From NCBI GenBank assembly GCA_041739345.1, contig JBGSNZ010000026.1, forward strand, positions 1 through 64,000: 64,000 nucleotides of DNA. Direction: 5' to 3'. Positions 35,183-44,285 of this stretch are shown here, piece after piece; the stretch's first letter is position 1, and every line of letters starts with the position of its first letter. The notes below the pieces were generated by a model, which saw nothing but the letters and a program-made list of their open reading frames with translations, was not told where the DNA came from and did not search any database. The DNA comes from DIGJ01 sp041739345 (GTDB taxonomy: Bacteria > Bacillota > Clostridia > Lachnospirales > Lachnospiraceae). The translations under genes and the position numbers were made by a program.

Positions 35183-35273
35183 ATTTTTATGCGTTTTTTA
35201 CAAATAATCTGAATTAAATTTGTAAATTGTCGACAAAGGTAAATAAAAGAAAAGGTCGTTCGTATATAAAAAG

Positions 35274-35318
35274 AAAATGCTTAAAACAACTAATAGTATA
35301 GTTGCATTAAGCATTTTT
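35274..35318 (-). terminator. Intrinsic terminator of the cobalamin operon
   Basis: AAAATGCTTAA (35274-35284) pairs with TTAAGCATTTT (35307-35317), with an inner CAACTA/TAGTTG stem. On the minus strand it is followed by CTTTTTA. The rest of the spacer between 35183 and 35436 holds AT-rich sequence with no ORF that I can support. Confidence 0.75.
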
Positions 35319-35436
35319 ACATAAAACTTATAGAAATATAACTCAAACTTCGCACTTGAATAAGTGCACATAAACAATCAATTATATATATCTATTACAT
35401 AGCTTGTCTGGATAATTTTCGGTTAGCATTGGTCGC

Positions 35437-36183
35437 TTAAATATTCTTTTTACAATCAAAATGATACCCTCTCGGAGTAACCATTTTCCCAGTGAGCACT
35501 TTGGTCTGAGAATTACCAATAAACACGGTGTGAAACATATCCACCTTCGTATCTCGTAGTTCCTGCAATGTCATGATCTGCATATTCTCGCCTTCTCTTG
35601 CAATGTTCTCTACGACCCCGCAAATCGTATCTTTTGAACGTTCCTTTAACACAATGTCGCAGGCTTTCTGTAGATAATCATATCGTTTTTTACTAGAAGG
35701 ATTATAAAGGCACACTACAAAATCTGCTGCAGCCGCTGCTTTTAATCTCTGTTCAATTTTTTCAAATGGTGTTAGCAAGTCGCTTAAACTAATCACGCAA
35801 AAATCATGAATCAATGGCGCGCCAAGCACCGCAGCGCCACCAAGTGCTGCGCTCACTCCAGGAACTATTTCAAGTTCCACTTTTGGATAATCTACACCAA
35901 CTTCATGCATTAGACCCGCCATACCGTAAACACCTGGATCTCCGCTACAGATTACGGAAACAGTCTTGCCTTTTTCTGCTTCCTCAAATGCCATCTTACA
36001 CCGCTTCACTTCCTGTGTCATCGGTGTTGTTAAAAAAAGTTTTTCGGGAAAATTTTCTTTTACCAGGTCTATATAAACCGAATAGCCTACGATAACATCA
36101 CTTTTTCTTAAGGATTCTACTGCTTTGATTGTCATCTGCTCATAGGATCCAGGTCCAATTCCGACTACAAAAACTTTGCTCAT
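35437..36183 (-). CDS. cbiH: Cobalt-precorrin-3 C17-methyltransferase
   Basis: A 248-residue SAM-dependent methyltransferase of the tetrapyrrole methylase family, which methylates C17 with ring contraction in anaerobic cobalamin synthesis. It starts KVFVVGIGPGSYEQMT, with the SAM-binding loop VICSGDPGVYGMAG (about residues 78-91) and the CbiH/CobJ-typical VCLYNPSSKKRYDYL near residue 160. The C-terminus contains TVFIGNSQTKV, also family specific. It is the last gene of the cobalamin operon, 3 bases after cbiL, with a GAGG site. It has no extra C-terminal domain. Confidence 0.93.
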   Translation of the reverse strand: MSKVFVVGIGPGSYEQMTIKAVESLRKSDVIVGYSVYIDLVKENFPEKLFLTTPMTQEVKRCKMAFEEAEKGKTVSVICSGDPGVYGMAGLMHEVGVDYPKVELEIVPGVSAALGGAAVLGAPLIHDFCVISLSDLLTPFEKIEQRLKAAAAADFVVCLYNPSSKKRYDYLQKACDIVLKERSKDTICGVVENIAREGENMQIMTLQELRDTKVDMFHTVFIGNSQTKVLTGKMVTPRGYHFDCKKNI

Positions 36184-36186
36184 TTT

Positions 36187-36888
36187 CTATACCTCATTTT
36201 CTCTTCTGTCTTTCACAATAATCAGAGAATAATAGCTACTCTGGTCTGGTATAGCATCTATAGAATCATAAATTTTCTCATTTTCCATACCACAGTTTTC
36301 AATCATTACCGCCTGTACACTAGCCTTCAATAGTACTTGTTTTACATCCTTCATCTTTTTCCCAGTCTTCATAAATACTTTCGTGCCTGAAAGCTTTAGT
36401 GCTTCTTCTATCTGATAGGAAGCTGGTATTATATGAAGTGCTTCTGCCTTTTCTACAAGTCCTATCGAAAGTCTTGCAGCAACCGCACAAAAAGATGTGA
36501 TTCCACTTACCATTTCTACATGATATCCTGCATTTTTCAGATAATGATGTACATACAGATAGGTTGAATAAACGCTCGGATCTCCAAGTGTTAGATAAAC
36601 TACCTTTAATCCCTGATCCAGATATCCTGCCATTATTTTTGTTCCACGTTTATGATTTTCATCAAGAATCTTTACGTCCTTTGTCATCGGCATGGAAACT
36701 GCCACCAGTCTTTTCTCCGCCAGTTCTTCATAAACTTGTTGTACGATCTGATAGGCTACGCTATCCTTTGGATTCTCTCCAGGTACAACTACAATATCAC
36801 TTTCTTTGATCAAACGCAGTGCTTTCAAAGTCAAAAGTTCTGGATCTCCCGGTCCAACTCCTATTCCATACAAAATCCCTTTTTTCAT
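36187..36888 (-). CDS. cbiL: Cobalt-factor II / precorrin-2 C20-methyltransferase
   Basis: A 233-residue tetrapyrrole methylase adding the C20 methyl group. Diagnostic segments are LYGIGVGPGDPELLTLKALR at the N-terminus, the SAM loop VVYLTLGDPSVYSTY and the PMTKDVKIL segment. The frame can be extended to 36915, but the conserved protein begins at KKGILYG. ATG 36888 has GGGAGGA about 12 bases upstream, a somewhat long spacing, so a start at 36909 is possible. It follows the Cys-rich small protein and precedes cbiH. Confidence 0.9.
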   Translation of the reverse strand: MKKGILYGIGVGPGDPELLTLKALRLIKESDIVVVPGENPKDSVAYQIVQQVYEELAEKRLVAVSMPMTKDVKILDENHKRGTKIMAGYLDQGLKVVYLTLGDPSVYSTYLYVHHYLKNAGYHVEMVSGITSFCAVAARLSIGLVEKAEALHIIPASYQIEEALKLSGTKVFMKTGKKMKDVKQVLLKASVQAVMIENCGMENEKIYDSIDAIPDQSSYYSLIIVKDRRENEV

Positions 36889-36928
36889 ACGATTCGTGCA
36901 TCCTCCCATTTCCAATGCTGTTTTTGCA

Positions 36929-37174
36929 TTAAAACATGTTTTCTTTCAATTTTTCCATCACTAAGTTGTAGTTCTCTTCCTTATGGGGAAAATTGCAGTC
37001 TGTGCACACCTTTATTTGCTTTCCATTCTTCTCCATGTATTTCGGATTTCCCAAGCAGTCTGATATATTGTACATAGGACAGTAGCAAAACAGACAATTG
37101 CTCCCATTTTCAAGTCCCTTGTGACACGGATAATATTTACATTCTTTATTTTCAAAATATCGATACGAATTCAT
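36929..37174 (-). CDS. Cysteine-rich small-domain protein in the cobalamin operon
   Basis: An 81-residue protein resembling the cysteine-rich small domain (zinc-finger-like) that is found next to or fused with cobalamin genes in anaerobes. The cysteine pattern is ECKYYPCHKG, NCLFCYCPMY, DCLG and VCTDCNFPH, giving eight closely spaced cysteines and a histidine that probably bind zinc or an iron-sulfur cluster. Its function is not established. A metallochaperone or a partner of the amidotransferase is conceivable. It lies 10 bases from cbiA and 40 bases from cbiL. The ribosome site is weak. Confidence 0.78.
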   Translation of the reverse strand: MNSYRYFENKECKYYPCHKGLENGSNCLFCYCPMYNISDCLGNPKYMEKNGKQIKVCTDCNFPHKEENYNLVMEKLKENMF

Positions 37175-37184
37175 ATAATCTTTT

Positions 37185-38549
37185 CTATCCTTTATACTTT
37201 CTCACACATTTTGCAAAACGCTTCACGAACTCTTTATTTGAATCGTAATACAGATGCGGAAATCCCCACCAGTAATTTGCTCCAGCCTGCACACAATAAA
37301 AGCTTCGGTTTGATATTGGTTTTTCTGCGATGCAGTCTGTGCCATTATCATCACTATCAAAATAATGGAATTCATGTGCCTTTATTTTGCTCTGGCACTT
37401 CAAGAAAGACTCTTTATTTGCAGTCAGTGTACTATAGCCAAATCGAACCAATTTCCCAGCATATGCACATTTGCCAGGTATTACTCCCACCATGGAATAC
37501 GTTTTTTCATCCTGTGTTACCAAATTTTCATGAAGATACATAAATCCACCACATTCTGCAATCGATGGCATTCCTTTTTCAATTGCTTCTTTTATGGCAG
37601 CTTTCATCTTATGATTTTGCGACAATTCCTTTGCATAGAGCTCTGGATAGCCACCACCTAAAAGAATTCCTTGTATACCATCTGGAAGCTTCTTATCATG
37701 TATAGGCGAAAACGGAATACATTCCACTCCCTTTTCCCGTAAAAGATTCGTATTGTCTTCATAATAAAAACAGAAGGCCTCATCCATTGCAATACCTATT
37801 TTCACCTTCTTCTCTGCATATGTATCCAAAGTTTTTTTCTGCTCCAGTTTAAATGCTTTTGCACTACCTGCAATGGCAAATAACGTTTCAAAATCAATCG
37901 TATTATCTAGTACTTTAGCAGCCTGATTTAGTTGCTCCTTAAGATTTTCTATTTCCTGTGGTAGTAATAAACCCAAGTGTCTACTTTCAATCTGAATATC
38001 CTTCATCATTGGAACATAACCGACTACATCAATTTTTAACTCTTTCTCAATTTCCTTTTTGAGTTGGTGAAACATCATTTCACTCATTTTATTCAAGATG
38101 ACACCTTTGATCAAATGCTTCTTATCATACTTTAAAAAGCCACTAATCAATGGGATCACTGATCGCGCCATCCCTCTAGTATCAACAACTAAGATGATTG
38201 GTGTTTCGGATACTCTTGCAAGATCATAAGATGATGCTTTATCACTGCTTCCAGCTAATCCATCATATAATCCCATAACGCCTTCTAATACTGCAATATC
38301 ACAATCTTTCATTCCTTGTGCTAGAAGCTGCCTTATCCTCTTTTTCCCAGTAAAAAAGGTATCAAGATTTTTTGAGTGAATTCCAAGTACTGCTTGATGA
38401 AACATAGGATCAATATAATCCGGACCACATTTAAACGCTACTGGTTTTATTTTTTTGCAGAGCAGATTTTGAAGCAACGCACACGTAATAAGTGTTTTTC
38501 CGCTGCCACTTTTTGGTGCGGCCAGCATAATTCTTGCATTATTGCTCAT
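37185..38549 (-). CDS. cbiA: Cobyrinic acid a,c-diamide synthase
   Basis: A 454-residue glutamine-dependent amidotransferase that amidates the a and c side chains of cob(II)yrinic acid with ATP. The N-terminal dethiobiotin-synthetase-like domain has the P-loop LAAPKSGSGKTLITCALL, then FKCGPDYIDPMFHQ and VLEGVMGLYDGL. The C-terminal glutaminase domain has the nucleophile cysteine in PSIAECGGFMYLHE and a histidine in IKAHEFHYFD. The start overlaps the end of the cbiJ-E-T gene by 11 bases. Length is normal for the family. Confidence 0.94.
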   Translation of the reverse strand: MSNNARIMLAAPKSGSGKTLITCALLQNLLCKKIKPVAFKCGPDYIDPMFHQAVLGIHSKNLDTFFTGKKRIRQLLAQGMKDCDIAVLEGVMGLYDGLAGSSDKASSYDLARVSETPIILVVDTRGMARSVIPLISGFLKYDKKHLIKGVILNKMSEMMFHQLKKEIEKELKIDVVGYVPMMKDIQIESRHLGLLLPQEIENLKEQLNQAAKVLDNTIDFETLFAIAGSAKAFKLEQKKTLDTYAEKKVKIGIAMDEAFCFYYEDNTNLLREKGVECIPFSPIHDKKLPDGIQGILLGGGYPELYAKELSQNHKMKAAIKEAIEKGMPSIAECGGFMYLHENLVTQDEKTYSMVGVIPGKCAYAGKLVRFGYSTLTANKESFLKCQSKIKAHEFHYFDSDDNGTDCIAEKPISNRSFYCVQAGANYWWGFPHLYYDSNKEFVKRFAKCVRKYKG

Positions 38550-40581
38550 AAGTTTCCATCGCTCCTATTATTGTAAAAGAAAACATTGTAACTGGATTTT
38601 CTGCCTGCATCATATGATATACTCCTATCTCTTTTCCGTGGCTGACCTGTATTTGTGTAATCGAAAGATCTTGTACTTCCATACTAGCAATCAAATTTGA
38701 AATCTCACATAGTGTCTCTAGCGTCACCGTATTGATTACAACGCGTACCGAAGGACTCTTATCTTTTAAAATCTCTAATATTTCTTTTAGTTTTCTACTG
38801 CTTCCACCAATAAAGACATGGGTTGGTGACGGAAGATTTAAAAGGACTTTTGGTGCATCGCCTTCTACATACGTTACATTATTCAAGTCAAACGCTTCAC
38901 AGTTCTTCTTTGTAAGTTCCATTGCTTCCGGTTTTTTCTCAATTGCATAGACATGGATTTTGTCCGACAATTCTGCACATTCAATCGTAACCGAACCGGT
39001 ACCACTTCCAATATCATAGACAACTGCATTCTTTGTTAACTGCAATTTGCTAATGGTTACTGCCCTTATTTCCGACTTTGTCATCGGAACTTTATCACGG
39101 ATAAACAAATCATCTGCTAATCCATAAGTCAAGACTTGTGTAGCCATTGGATTGTAAAAAAAACAGGTGTATAAACCCTGTGCCAATTTTTCTGGTATGT
39201 TTGCAGGATAAAAAGTATATATTTTTTCATCATCATAAGAAAGAGAAAATCCCAAAGAAATCTGAACCTGTTCCATATTCTGGAGCATTAATTTCTCACA
39301 AATTGATTGTATATCTACGATTCCAGACACCAGCAAAAAGGTCTTTTGGTTCTTTTTTATTGCTCCAATAACATTTGCATTTCTTCCATGCATACTTATT
39401 ATTTTTGCATCCTGCCAGTTCATATGTAATTTTGCTGCCAGATAAGAAATTGAGGAAATACCCGGTAGTATCCAAACCTTCACCTTCCAATTATTTTTAC
39501 TTATTTCTTTTTCAATTGCTTCATTGAATTTCTCCATGCCACTATAGAAACCGGTATCACCAGAGAAAAGAACGACTGCATTCTGATAATTGCTATGTTC
39601 TTTTAAATATGGAATAATATCTTTTGCAAGGTAAAAAGGAACTTTAACGATCTTCTGTTTTACGGAAGCCAAAATTCTTTCTGCGCCAAATACTACATCT
39701 GCATTTTTAACAGTAGAAGCTACTTCACCAGTCCAGGCATCTACTGCTCCCATTCCGGCACCGACCAGGTAAATATTTTGCTGACAACTTTTTTCACGCA
39801 AAGTTATCTCTCTTCCCATGTTCTTTTGCAAAATATTATAAATCTCATCAAACGAATAACCTTGCTCTTTCGGGCATCCAATCATACAGATACGGACTCC
39901 ACATTTTTTAGCTGCCATTACTTTTTCCATCAGTCCACCGGCATGACCGCTTTCCTTTGTGACCATGATTTTAATTCCATATTCCTTCATAATCACTTCA
40001 TTCATCGCCTGAGAAAAGGGCCCCTGCATTGCTATGATCTGTTTGCCTGCAATGTTATTTTCCTGACATATTTTAATGCTATCTGCTCCTGGCAGTACTC
40101 TCACAACCAACCTTCTTCGCAATTCTTCGTCTGCCGCATAAAGAGATAATTCTTTACTTCCTGTCGTCAGTAGAATTTTCCCTGAGGTCTTTTTCAGATA
40201 CTCAATACAAGAAATCTGATTTTCAAACCAAGCAATGTTCTGTTCTTTATCCACTTGTTCTTTATCACGTAACAAACGATAGTAAGGAACATTTGCCAAA
40301 CTAGTTGCTTCTTTTATATTTTGGGAAACCTCTACTGCAAAAATATGAGTTGCATCAATTACCATCGAATACTTCCCTTGTTTTAGCAACCCTTTCATAG
40401 CAACGGTATCAAGCCTGCCTTTTCGTATCTTTAATCCAGTAATATCCTTTTCCGAATTCTTTAGAACTTCTTCTCCATATTCGGTTGCAACGAAGATCGT
40501 ACATGTTCCACCGTTTTCACAAATTGTTTCAGCAAGTATTCTTCCTTCCGTCGTTCCTCCGAAAATCAATATTTCATTCAT
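38539..40581 (-). CDS. cbiJ-cbiE-cbiT: Triple fusion: precorrin-6A reductase, C5- and C15-methyltransferases
   Basis: A 680-residue fusion of three sequential enzymes. Residues 1 to about 250 are CbiJ/CobK: ILIFGGTTEGRILAETI at the N-terminus and VVRVLPGADSIKICQEN. About 270-470 is CbiE: IYLVGAGMGAVDAWTGEV and the SAM loop VLFSGDTGFYSGM. About 490-680 is CbiT: MTKSEIRAVTISKLQL and the SAM motif VVYDIGSGTGSVTIE. Together they reduce cobalt-precorrin-6A and methylate C5 and C15 with decarboxylation. CbiE-CbiT fusions are common; adding CbiJ is less so. ATG 40581 overlaps the cbiG stop by 8 bases, with GGAG upstream. Confidence 0.92.
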   Translation of the reverse strand: MNEILIFGGTTEGRILAETICENGGTCTIFVATEYGEEVLKNSEKDITGLKIRKGRLDTVAMKGLLKQGKYSMVIDATHIFAVEVSQNIKEATSLANVPYYRLLRDKEQVDKEQNIAWFENQISCIEYLKKTSGKILLTTGSKELSLYAADEELRRRLVVRVLPGADSIKICQENNIAGKQIIAMQGPFSQAMNEVIMKEYGIKIMVTKESGHAGGLMEKVMAAKKCGVRICMIGCPKEQGYSFDEIYNILQKNMGREITLREKSCQQNIYLVGAGMGAVDAWTGEVASTVKNADVVFGAERILASVKQKIVKVPFYLAKDIIPYLKEHSNYQNAVVLFSGDTGFYSGMEKFNEAIEKEISKNNWKVKVWILPGISSISYLAAKLHMNWQDAKIISMHGRNANVIGAIKKNQKTFLLVSGIVDIQSICEKLMLQNMEQVQISLGFSLSYDDEKIYTFYPANIPEKLAQGLYTCFFYNPMATQVLTYGLADDLFIRDKVPMTKSEIRAVTISKLQLTKNAVVYDIGSGTGSVTIECAELSDKIHVYAIEKKPEAMELTKKNCEAFDLNNVTYVEGDAPKVLLNLPSPTHVFIGGSSRKLKEILEILKDKSPSVRVVINTVTLETLCEISNLIASMEVQDLSITQIQVSHGKEIGVYHMMQAENPVTMFSFTIIGAMETYEQ

Positions 40582-41617
40582 CTGCAATAACGCTCCATTT
40601 CTTTTCAGCAATTGCTATGGTAACTCCGTCCTTCGCATATTTATCCGCTACTAAATGACCACCCTGTGCACATGCCGCCATTGCAGAACGAGCACATATA
40701 TTTTCAACTCCCACCTGACTTTTCACAAATTCAGAACCACAGAATTCTCCTTTAATAGACTGTAGTGTCCGTTTATCAAAGGTTAAAAAAGGGACTTCAT
40801 ACTCCTTTGCAAGAAGGCATATCCCTTCCTCTTCTTTTTTAATATCAATGGAAGTAAAGCAGACAATTGCAGGTGCGGCTATTCTATTTTCTTTCAGGCA
40901 TTCCATCATGACTGCTTCGATTTCTTCTTTTGTCTTCCCCTTTTTGCAACCAATACCAATCACAATGACTCTTGGAATCAACTGTAATAAAGGATGCTGC
41001 AGCGTTTGATAAGCTGAAATTATAATGTCTGCTTTTTCTTTTTCTGCAATCGAAAGAGAGGAATTAAGCCTTCCTTTTATTTGTTTTTCAGCCCAAATAG
41101 AAACGCTTTCTCCTGCCAGTATTTTAGAGGAGATTTTTGCAATTCCCTTCTTGGGTTCTATTGCATATCCACGTTCCTTTGCAAATAAATCCACCGCAAA
41201 TTTATGATTCAAATCAGTCGATGTCGTAATGACTGCTCTTGCTCCCAGATCTTTTTCTAGGATTCTAGCTATTTCATTTGCTCCGCCCATATGACCAGAC
41301 AAAATGGGTATCACATAAGTCCCTAACTCATCCATTACAAGCACGGGCGGATCTGTTAGTTTATCTTTTAGAAAAGGGGCGATTCCTCGAACTGCAATTC
41401 CTACTGCACCAATGAAAAGCAGAATATGTTTGTGGCTAAATCCTTGTTCTATCCATTCATCCATAGTAACACTATTTTTCTCTGCCTCAGTCTGCCTTCT
41501 ACTATGACTGCATTTACTCATAATTTGAATATGATATTTTTTTGATAGTATTTGCTGAATCCTCTCAGCAAGGTTTTCTCCATTCTCAGTAAAACATATA
41601 ATATCTAACTGCTTCAA
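40574..41617 (-). CDS. cbiG: Cobalt-precorrin 5A hydrolase
   Basis: A 347-residue CbiG that opens the delta-lactone of cobalt-precorrin-5A and releases acetaldehyde, a step specific to the anaerobic pathway. Family landmarks are HKHILLFIGAVGIAVRGIAP, VLVMDELGTYVIPILSGHMG and, in the C-terminal domain, VIVIGIGCKKGKTKEEIEA and LAGCA-like ARSAMAACAQGG. The start codon is TTG at 41617 with an AGGAAG site. The stop overlaps the next gene (ATGAATGA). Its presence, with cbiD and no cobG or cobN, marks the early-cobalt route. Confidence 0.93.
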   Translation of the reverse strand: MKQLDIICFTENGENLAERIQQILSKKYHIQIMSKCSHSRRQTEAEKNSVTMDEWIEQGFSHKHILLFIGAVGIAVRGIAPFLKDKLTDPPVLVMDELGTYVIPILSGHMGGANEIARILEKDLGARAVITTSTDLNHKFAVDLFAKERGYAIEPKKGIAKISSKILAGESVSIWAEKQIKGRLNSSLSIAEKEKADIIISAYQTLQHPLLQLIPRVIVIGIGCKKGKTKEEIEAVMMECLKENRIAAPAIVCFTSIDIKKEEEGICLLAKEYEVPFLTFDKRTLQSIKGEFCGSEFVKSQVGVENICARSAMAACAQGGHLVADKYAKDGVTIAIAEKKWSVIADE

Positions 41618-41638
41618 AGATTCTTCCTATCCTTTCTG

Positions 41639-42394
41639 TTACCTACTTTTTCTAAATTCTGTTTCAAACGTCTGATCATACAATTTGGAACGAGCATAAT
41701 TTTGATGACCGATTGCATTTCCTACAAGTACAATCGCTATTTTTGTAATCTGATGTGCGCGTGCAGTCTCTTCTAAGGTACCCACTGTACAAAGATAGGA
41801 CTCTTCCTCTGGCCATGTTGCTTTGTATACAAGAGCACAAGGTGTTTCCCGTTTGTACCCGCCCATCTCAAGCTGAGCTGATAGTTTCGCAAGCATCCTT
41901 GTACTTAAATAAATTGCCATGGATGCACCATGTCTTGCAAGGCTTTCAATACTTTCGCTTTTCGGTACTGAGGTTTTTCCTTCCATCCTTGTAATAATAA
42001 GAGTCTGCGAAACCTCTGGCAGCGTATATTCAATATTTAGAGATGCTGCTGCTCCAAAACAGGCACTTACACCTGGGCAGCTTTCATATTCCATTTTATA
42101 TTCGTCCAGCAAATCCATCTGTTCTCTGACGGCTCCATAGATACTTGGCTCTCCTGTATGTAAGCGGACAATCGTTTTATCCCTATTTTCTGATGCCGTC
42201 ATAACTGCCACTACTTCATCCAAGGTCATGGTTGCACTATTGTAGACCTGACATTCTTTTGAGGCATATGATAAAAGTTCTGGATTCACTAATGACCCTG
42301 CATAAATAATAATATCTGCTTCTTGTAGCAGACGCATTCCTCGCACTGTAATTAAATCTATCGCACCTGGACCTGCTCCCACAAAATAAACCAT
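41639..42394 (-). CDS. cbiF: Cobalt-precorrin-4 C11-methyltransferase
   Basis: A 251-residue tetrapyrrole methylase methylating C11. It begins VYFVGAGPGAIDLITVRG and has the SAM loop VRLHTGEPSIYGAVREQ, DEYKMEYESCPGVSA and, near the middle, SLNIEYTLPEVSQTLIITR, which is specific for CbiF/CobM. The CbiF segment MAIYLSTRMLAKL follows. An AGGAGG site precedes the ATG. It lies between cbiD and cbiG in the cobalamin operon. Confidence 0.94.
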   Translation of the reverse strand: MVYFVGAGPGAIDLITVRGMRLLQEADIIIYAGSLVNPELLSYASKECQVYNSATMTLDEVVAVMTASENRDKTIVRLHTGEPSIYGAVREQMDLLDEYKMEYESCPGVSACFGAAASLNIEYTLPEVSQTLIITRMEGKTSVPKSESIESLARHGASMAIYLSTRMLAKLSAQLEMGGYKRETPCALVYKATWPEEESYLCTVGTLEETARAHQITKIAIVLVGNAIGHQNYARSKLYDQTFETEFRKSR

Positions 42395-42437
42395 ATCGGC
42401 TCCTCCTAAATAAATTGTTCAAATTCTACTCCTTATT

Positions 42438-43568
42438 TCAACGATCTACTCTATCGTTTAATAACTCCGTCAGCAGTTTTTTTGCTCCACTACTCGCTCC
42501 AAGCTCTCCAAATTGATTATCATATACCACACATTCGATTTGGATTTTTCCTGCCGCACGCTTTTTTAAATAGAATTCTATTTTTTCCATCAGTTGATCC
42601 ATCGTCTTCGAAAGAAAATCATTCTCTTTTAGTATGTGAACCGCTTCCGTCGTTGTAACACATTCCATAATCTGTTGTAATACTTCGATTGATGCACCTG
42701 CTTTGAGGCTTGCTGCCAAAATTAGTTCCATGCGACAATCGCCCTCGTTCGAATGCGTATTCATGATGCCACCCGCTACTTTCACTAGCTTTCCAATATG
42801 ACCAGTCACAAGCATTTTCTCAAATCCACATTGAATTGCCATATCAATTGTCTCGCCAATAAAATTGCTACATTTCACACTTTTATCAAGATCATAGTCG
42901 TAAGATTCCTTCATAAAATCAAGTCCGTAATTGCCAGGAGATACCGCTATCATTGTTTCGCAAGCCTCCTTATGTACATTTAATTCAACCTTTATGGTAT
43001 CAAGAAGTGCCTGACTACTCATTGGTTCTACAATTCCACTTGTTCCAAGGACAGAAATCCCACCTACGATGCCAAGCCTTGGATTAAATGTATGCATGCC
43101 AAGTGTTAGGCCATCAGGAATTGATATTTCTACAAGGAGCGTTCCCTTAAAATCCGTTAGATGACATATTTCCAATACTTCTCTTGTTATCATCTGTCTT
43201 GGCACGCGATTGATTGCTGCATTACCAACCGGTTGATCCAGCCCTGGTTTTGTCACACGCCCCACACCAATGCCTCCCTCTGTGATAATGCAGGCTTCCT
43301 CTTTGGTATGATCCGTTGATTCCATTGTAACCTTGGCAAACACAAGACATCCTGTTGTGATATCCGGATCATCGCCACCATCTTTTCTTACTGCACAGCT
43401 GACACTTGTTTCCTGTCTGACCCGATCTAAAATCTGTGCATGATATGGAATCCCTTTCGGCGTCATAATCGTAATATTTTCTTTCTCTTTTCCAAGTAGG
43501 AGCATGTAAGCTGCTGCTTTTGCCGCTGCTGCTGCACAGCTTCCGGTTGTAAATCCGTATCTCATCAT
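42438..43568 (-). CDS. cbiD: Cobalt-precorrin-5B C1-methyltransferase
   Basis: A 376-residue CbiD, the SAM-dependent enzyme methylating C1 in the anaerobic pathway. The hallmark RYGFTTGSCAAAAAKAA is at the N-terminus. Others are GGDDPDITTGCLVFAKV, GGIGVGRVTKPGLDQPVG, PRLGIVGGISVLGTSGIVEP and VTGHIGKLVKVAGGIMNTHS. Two upstream frame positions exist. I chose ATG 43568, nine bases after AGGGGAG, since the ATG at 43577 touches that site. The gene follows cbiC by 35 bases. Confidence 0.94.
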   Translation of the reverse strand: MMRYGFTTGSCAAAAAKAAAYMLLLGKEKENITIMTPKGIPYHAQILDRVRQETSVSCAVRKDGGDDPDITTGCLVFAKVTMESTDHTKEEACIITEGGIGVGRVTKPGLDQPVGNAAINRVPRQMITREVLEICHLTDFKGTLLVEISIPDGLTLGMHTFNPRLGIVGGISVLGTSGIVEPMSSQALLDTIKVELNVHKEACETMIAVSPGNYGLDFMKESYDYDLDKSVKCSNFIGETIDMAIQCGFEKMLVTGHIGKLVKVAGGIMNTHSNEGDCRMELILAASLKAGASIEVLQQIMECVTTTEAVHILKENDFLSKTMDQLMEKIEFYLKKRAAGKIQIECVVYDNQFGELGASSGAKKLLTELLNDRVDR

Positions 43569-43603
43569 GTTCTCCATCTCCCCTTTTCGTAGAAATCGTT
43601 GTT

Positions 43604-44263
43604 TTATATTTGATAGAGAATTGCGTTGGATATAGCAGCGGCAATGTTACTCCCGCCTTTTCTTCCTACATTTATGATATGTGGAATATCGGTTTCTAAT
43701 ATGAGTTCCTTCGCCGCTTCTACATTTACAAATCCAACCGGTACTCCGATGATAAAGGATGGAATATATTCCTTCTTTTGATACATCTCATATAATTGAA
43801 TCAATGCCGTTGGTGCATTTCCCACAGCAAAAATAACTGGTTTTTCTAATTTTGAAGCCATTTCCATACTAATCGTTGCTCTTGTTACCTGACGTTTCTT
43901 TGCAATCCTAGCAACTTCTTCCTCTGCCATAAAGCAATGTGCACTTCCACCAAATTCGGCCAGCTTTTTTTTATTAATTCCCGCAAGCGCCATATTTGTG
44001 TCTGTAACAATATCTGCGCCTTTTTTTATTAATTCTTTGGCGGCTGCCACGGCGTTTTTGGAAAAAACTAATGTGTTTGCATAATCAAAGTCAGCGCTGG
44101 TATGAATCGCACGCTTCGTCACCAGTTCTTGGTCTTTTGGTAATGTAATTCCTTTTTCGTTTAAGATTTCACTTATGATTTCAAAGCTTTTTTTTTCTAT
44201 TTCTCCTGGTAATACATACTCTATTCGTTGCAACTCTTTATGACCTCCACAAGCTTCTGGCAT
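43604..44263 (-). CDS. cbiC: Cobalt-precorrin-8 methylmutase
   Basis: A 219-residue CbiC/CobH that moves the C11 methyl group to C12, giving cobyrinic acid. Features include YVLPGEIEKKSFEIISEIL, the catalytic-histidine region RAIHTSADFDYANTLVFS (about residues 48-65), DIVTDTNMALAGINK and FIIGVPVGFVNVEAAKELI. The N-terminal extension with EACGGHKELQ is short. A GAGGTG site precedes the ATG. It lies between cbiP and cbiD. Confidence 0.93.
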   Translation of the reverse strand: MPEACGGHKELQRIEYVLPGEIEKKSFEIISEILNEKGITLPKDQELVTKRAIHTSADFDYANTLVFSKNAVAAAKELIKKGADIVTDTNMALAGINKKKLAEFGGSAHCFMAEEEVARIAKKRQVTRATISMEMASKLEKPVIFAVGNAPTALIQLYEMYQKKEYIPSFIIGVPVGFVNVEAAKELILETDIPHIINVGRKGGSNIAAAISNAILYQI

Positions 44264-44285
44264 TTTCCACCTCGGTTCTATAAGA

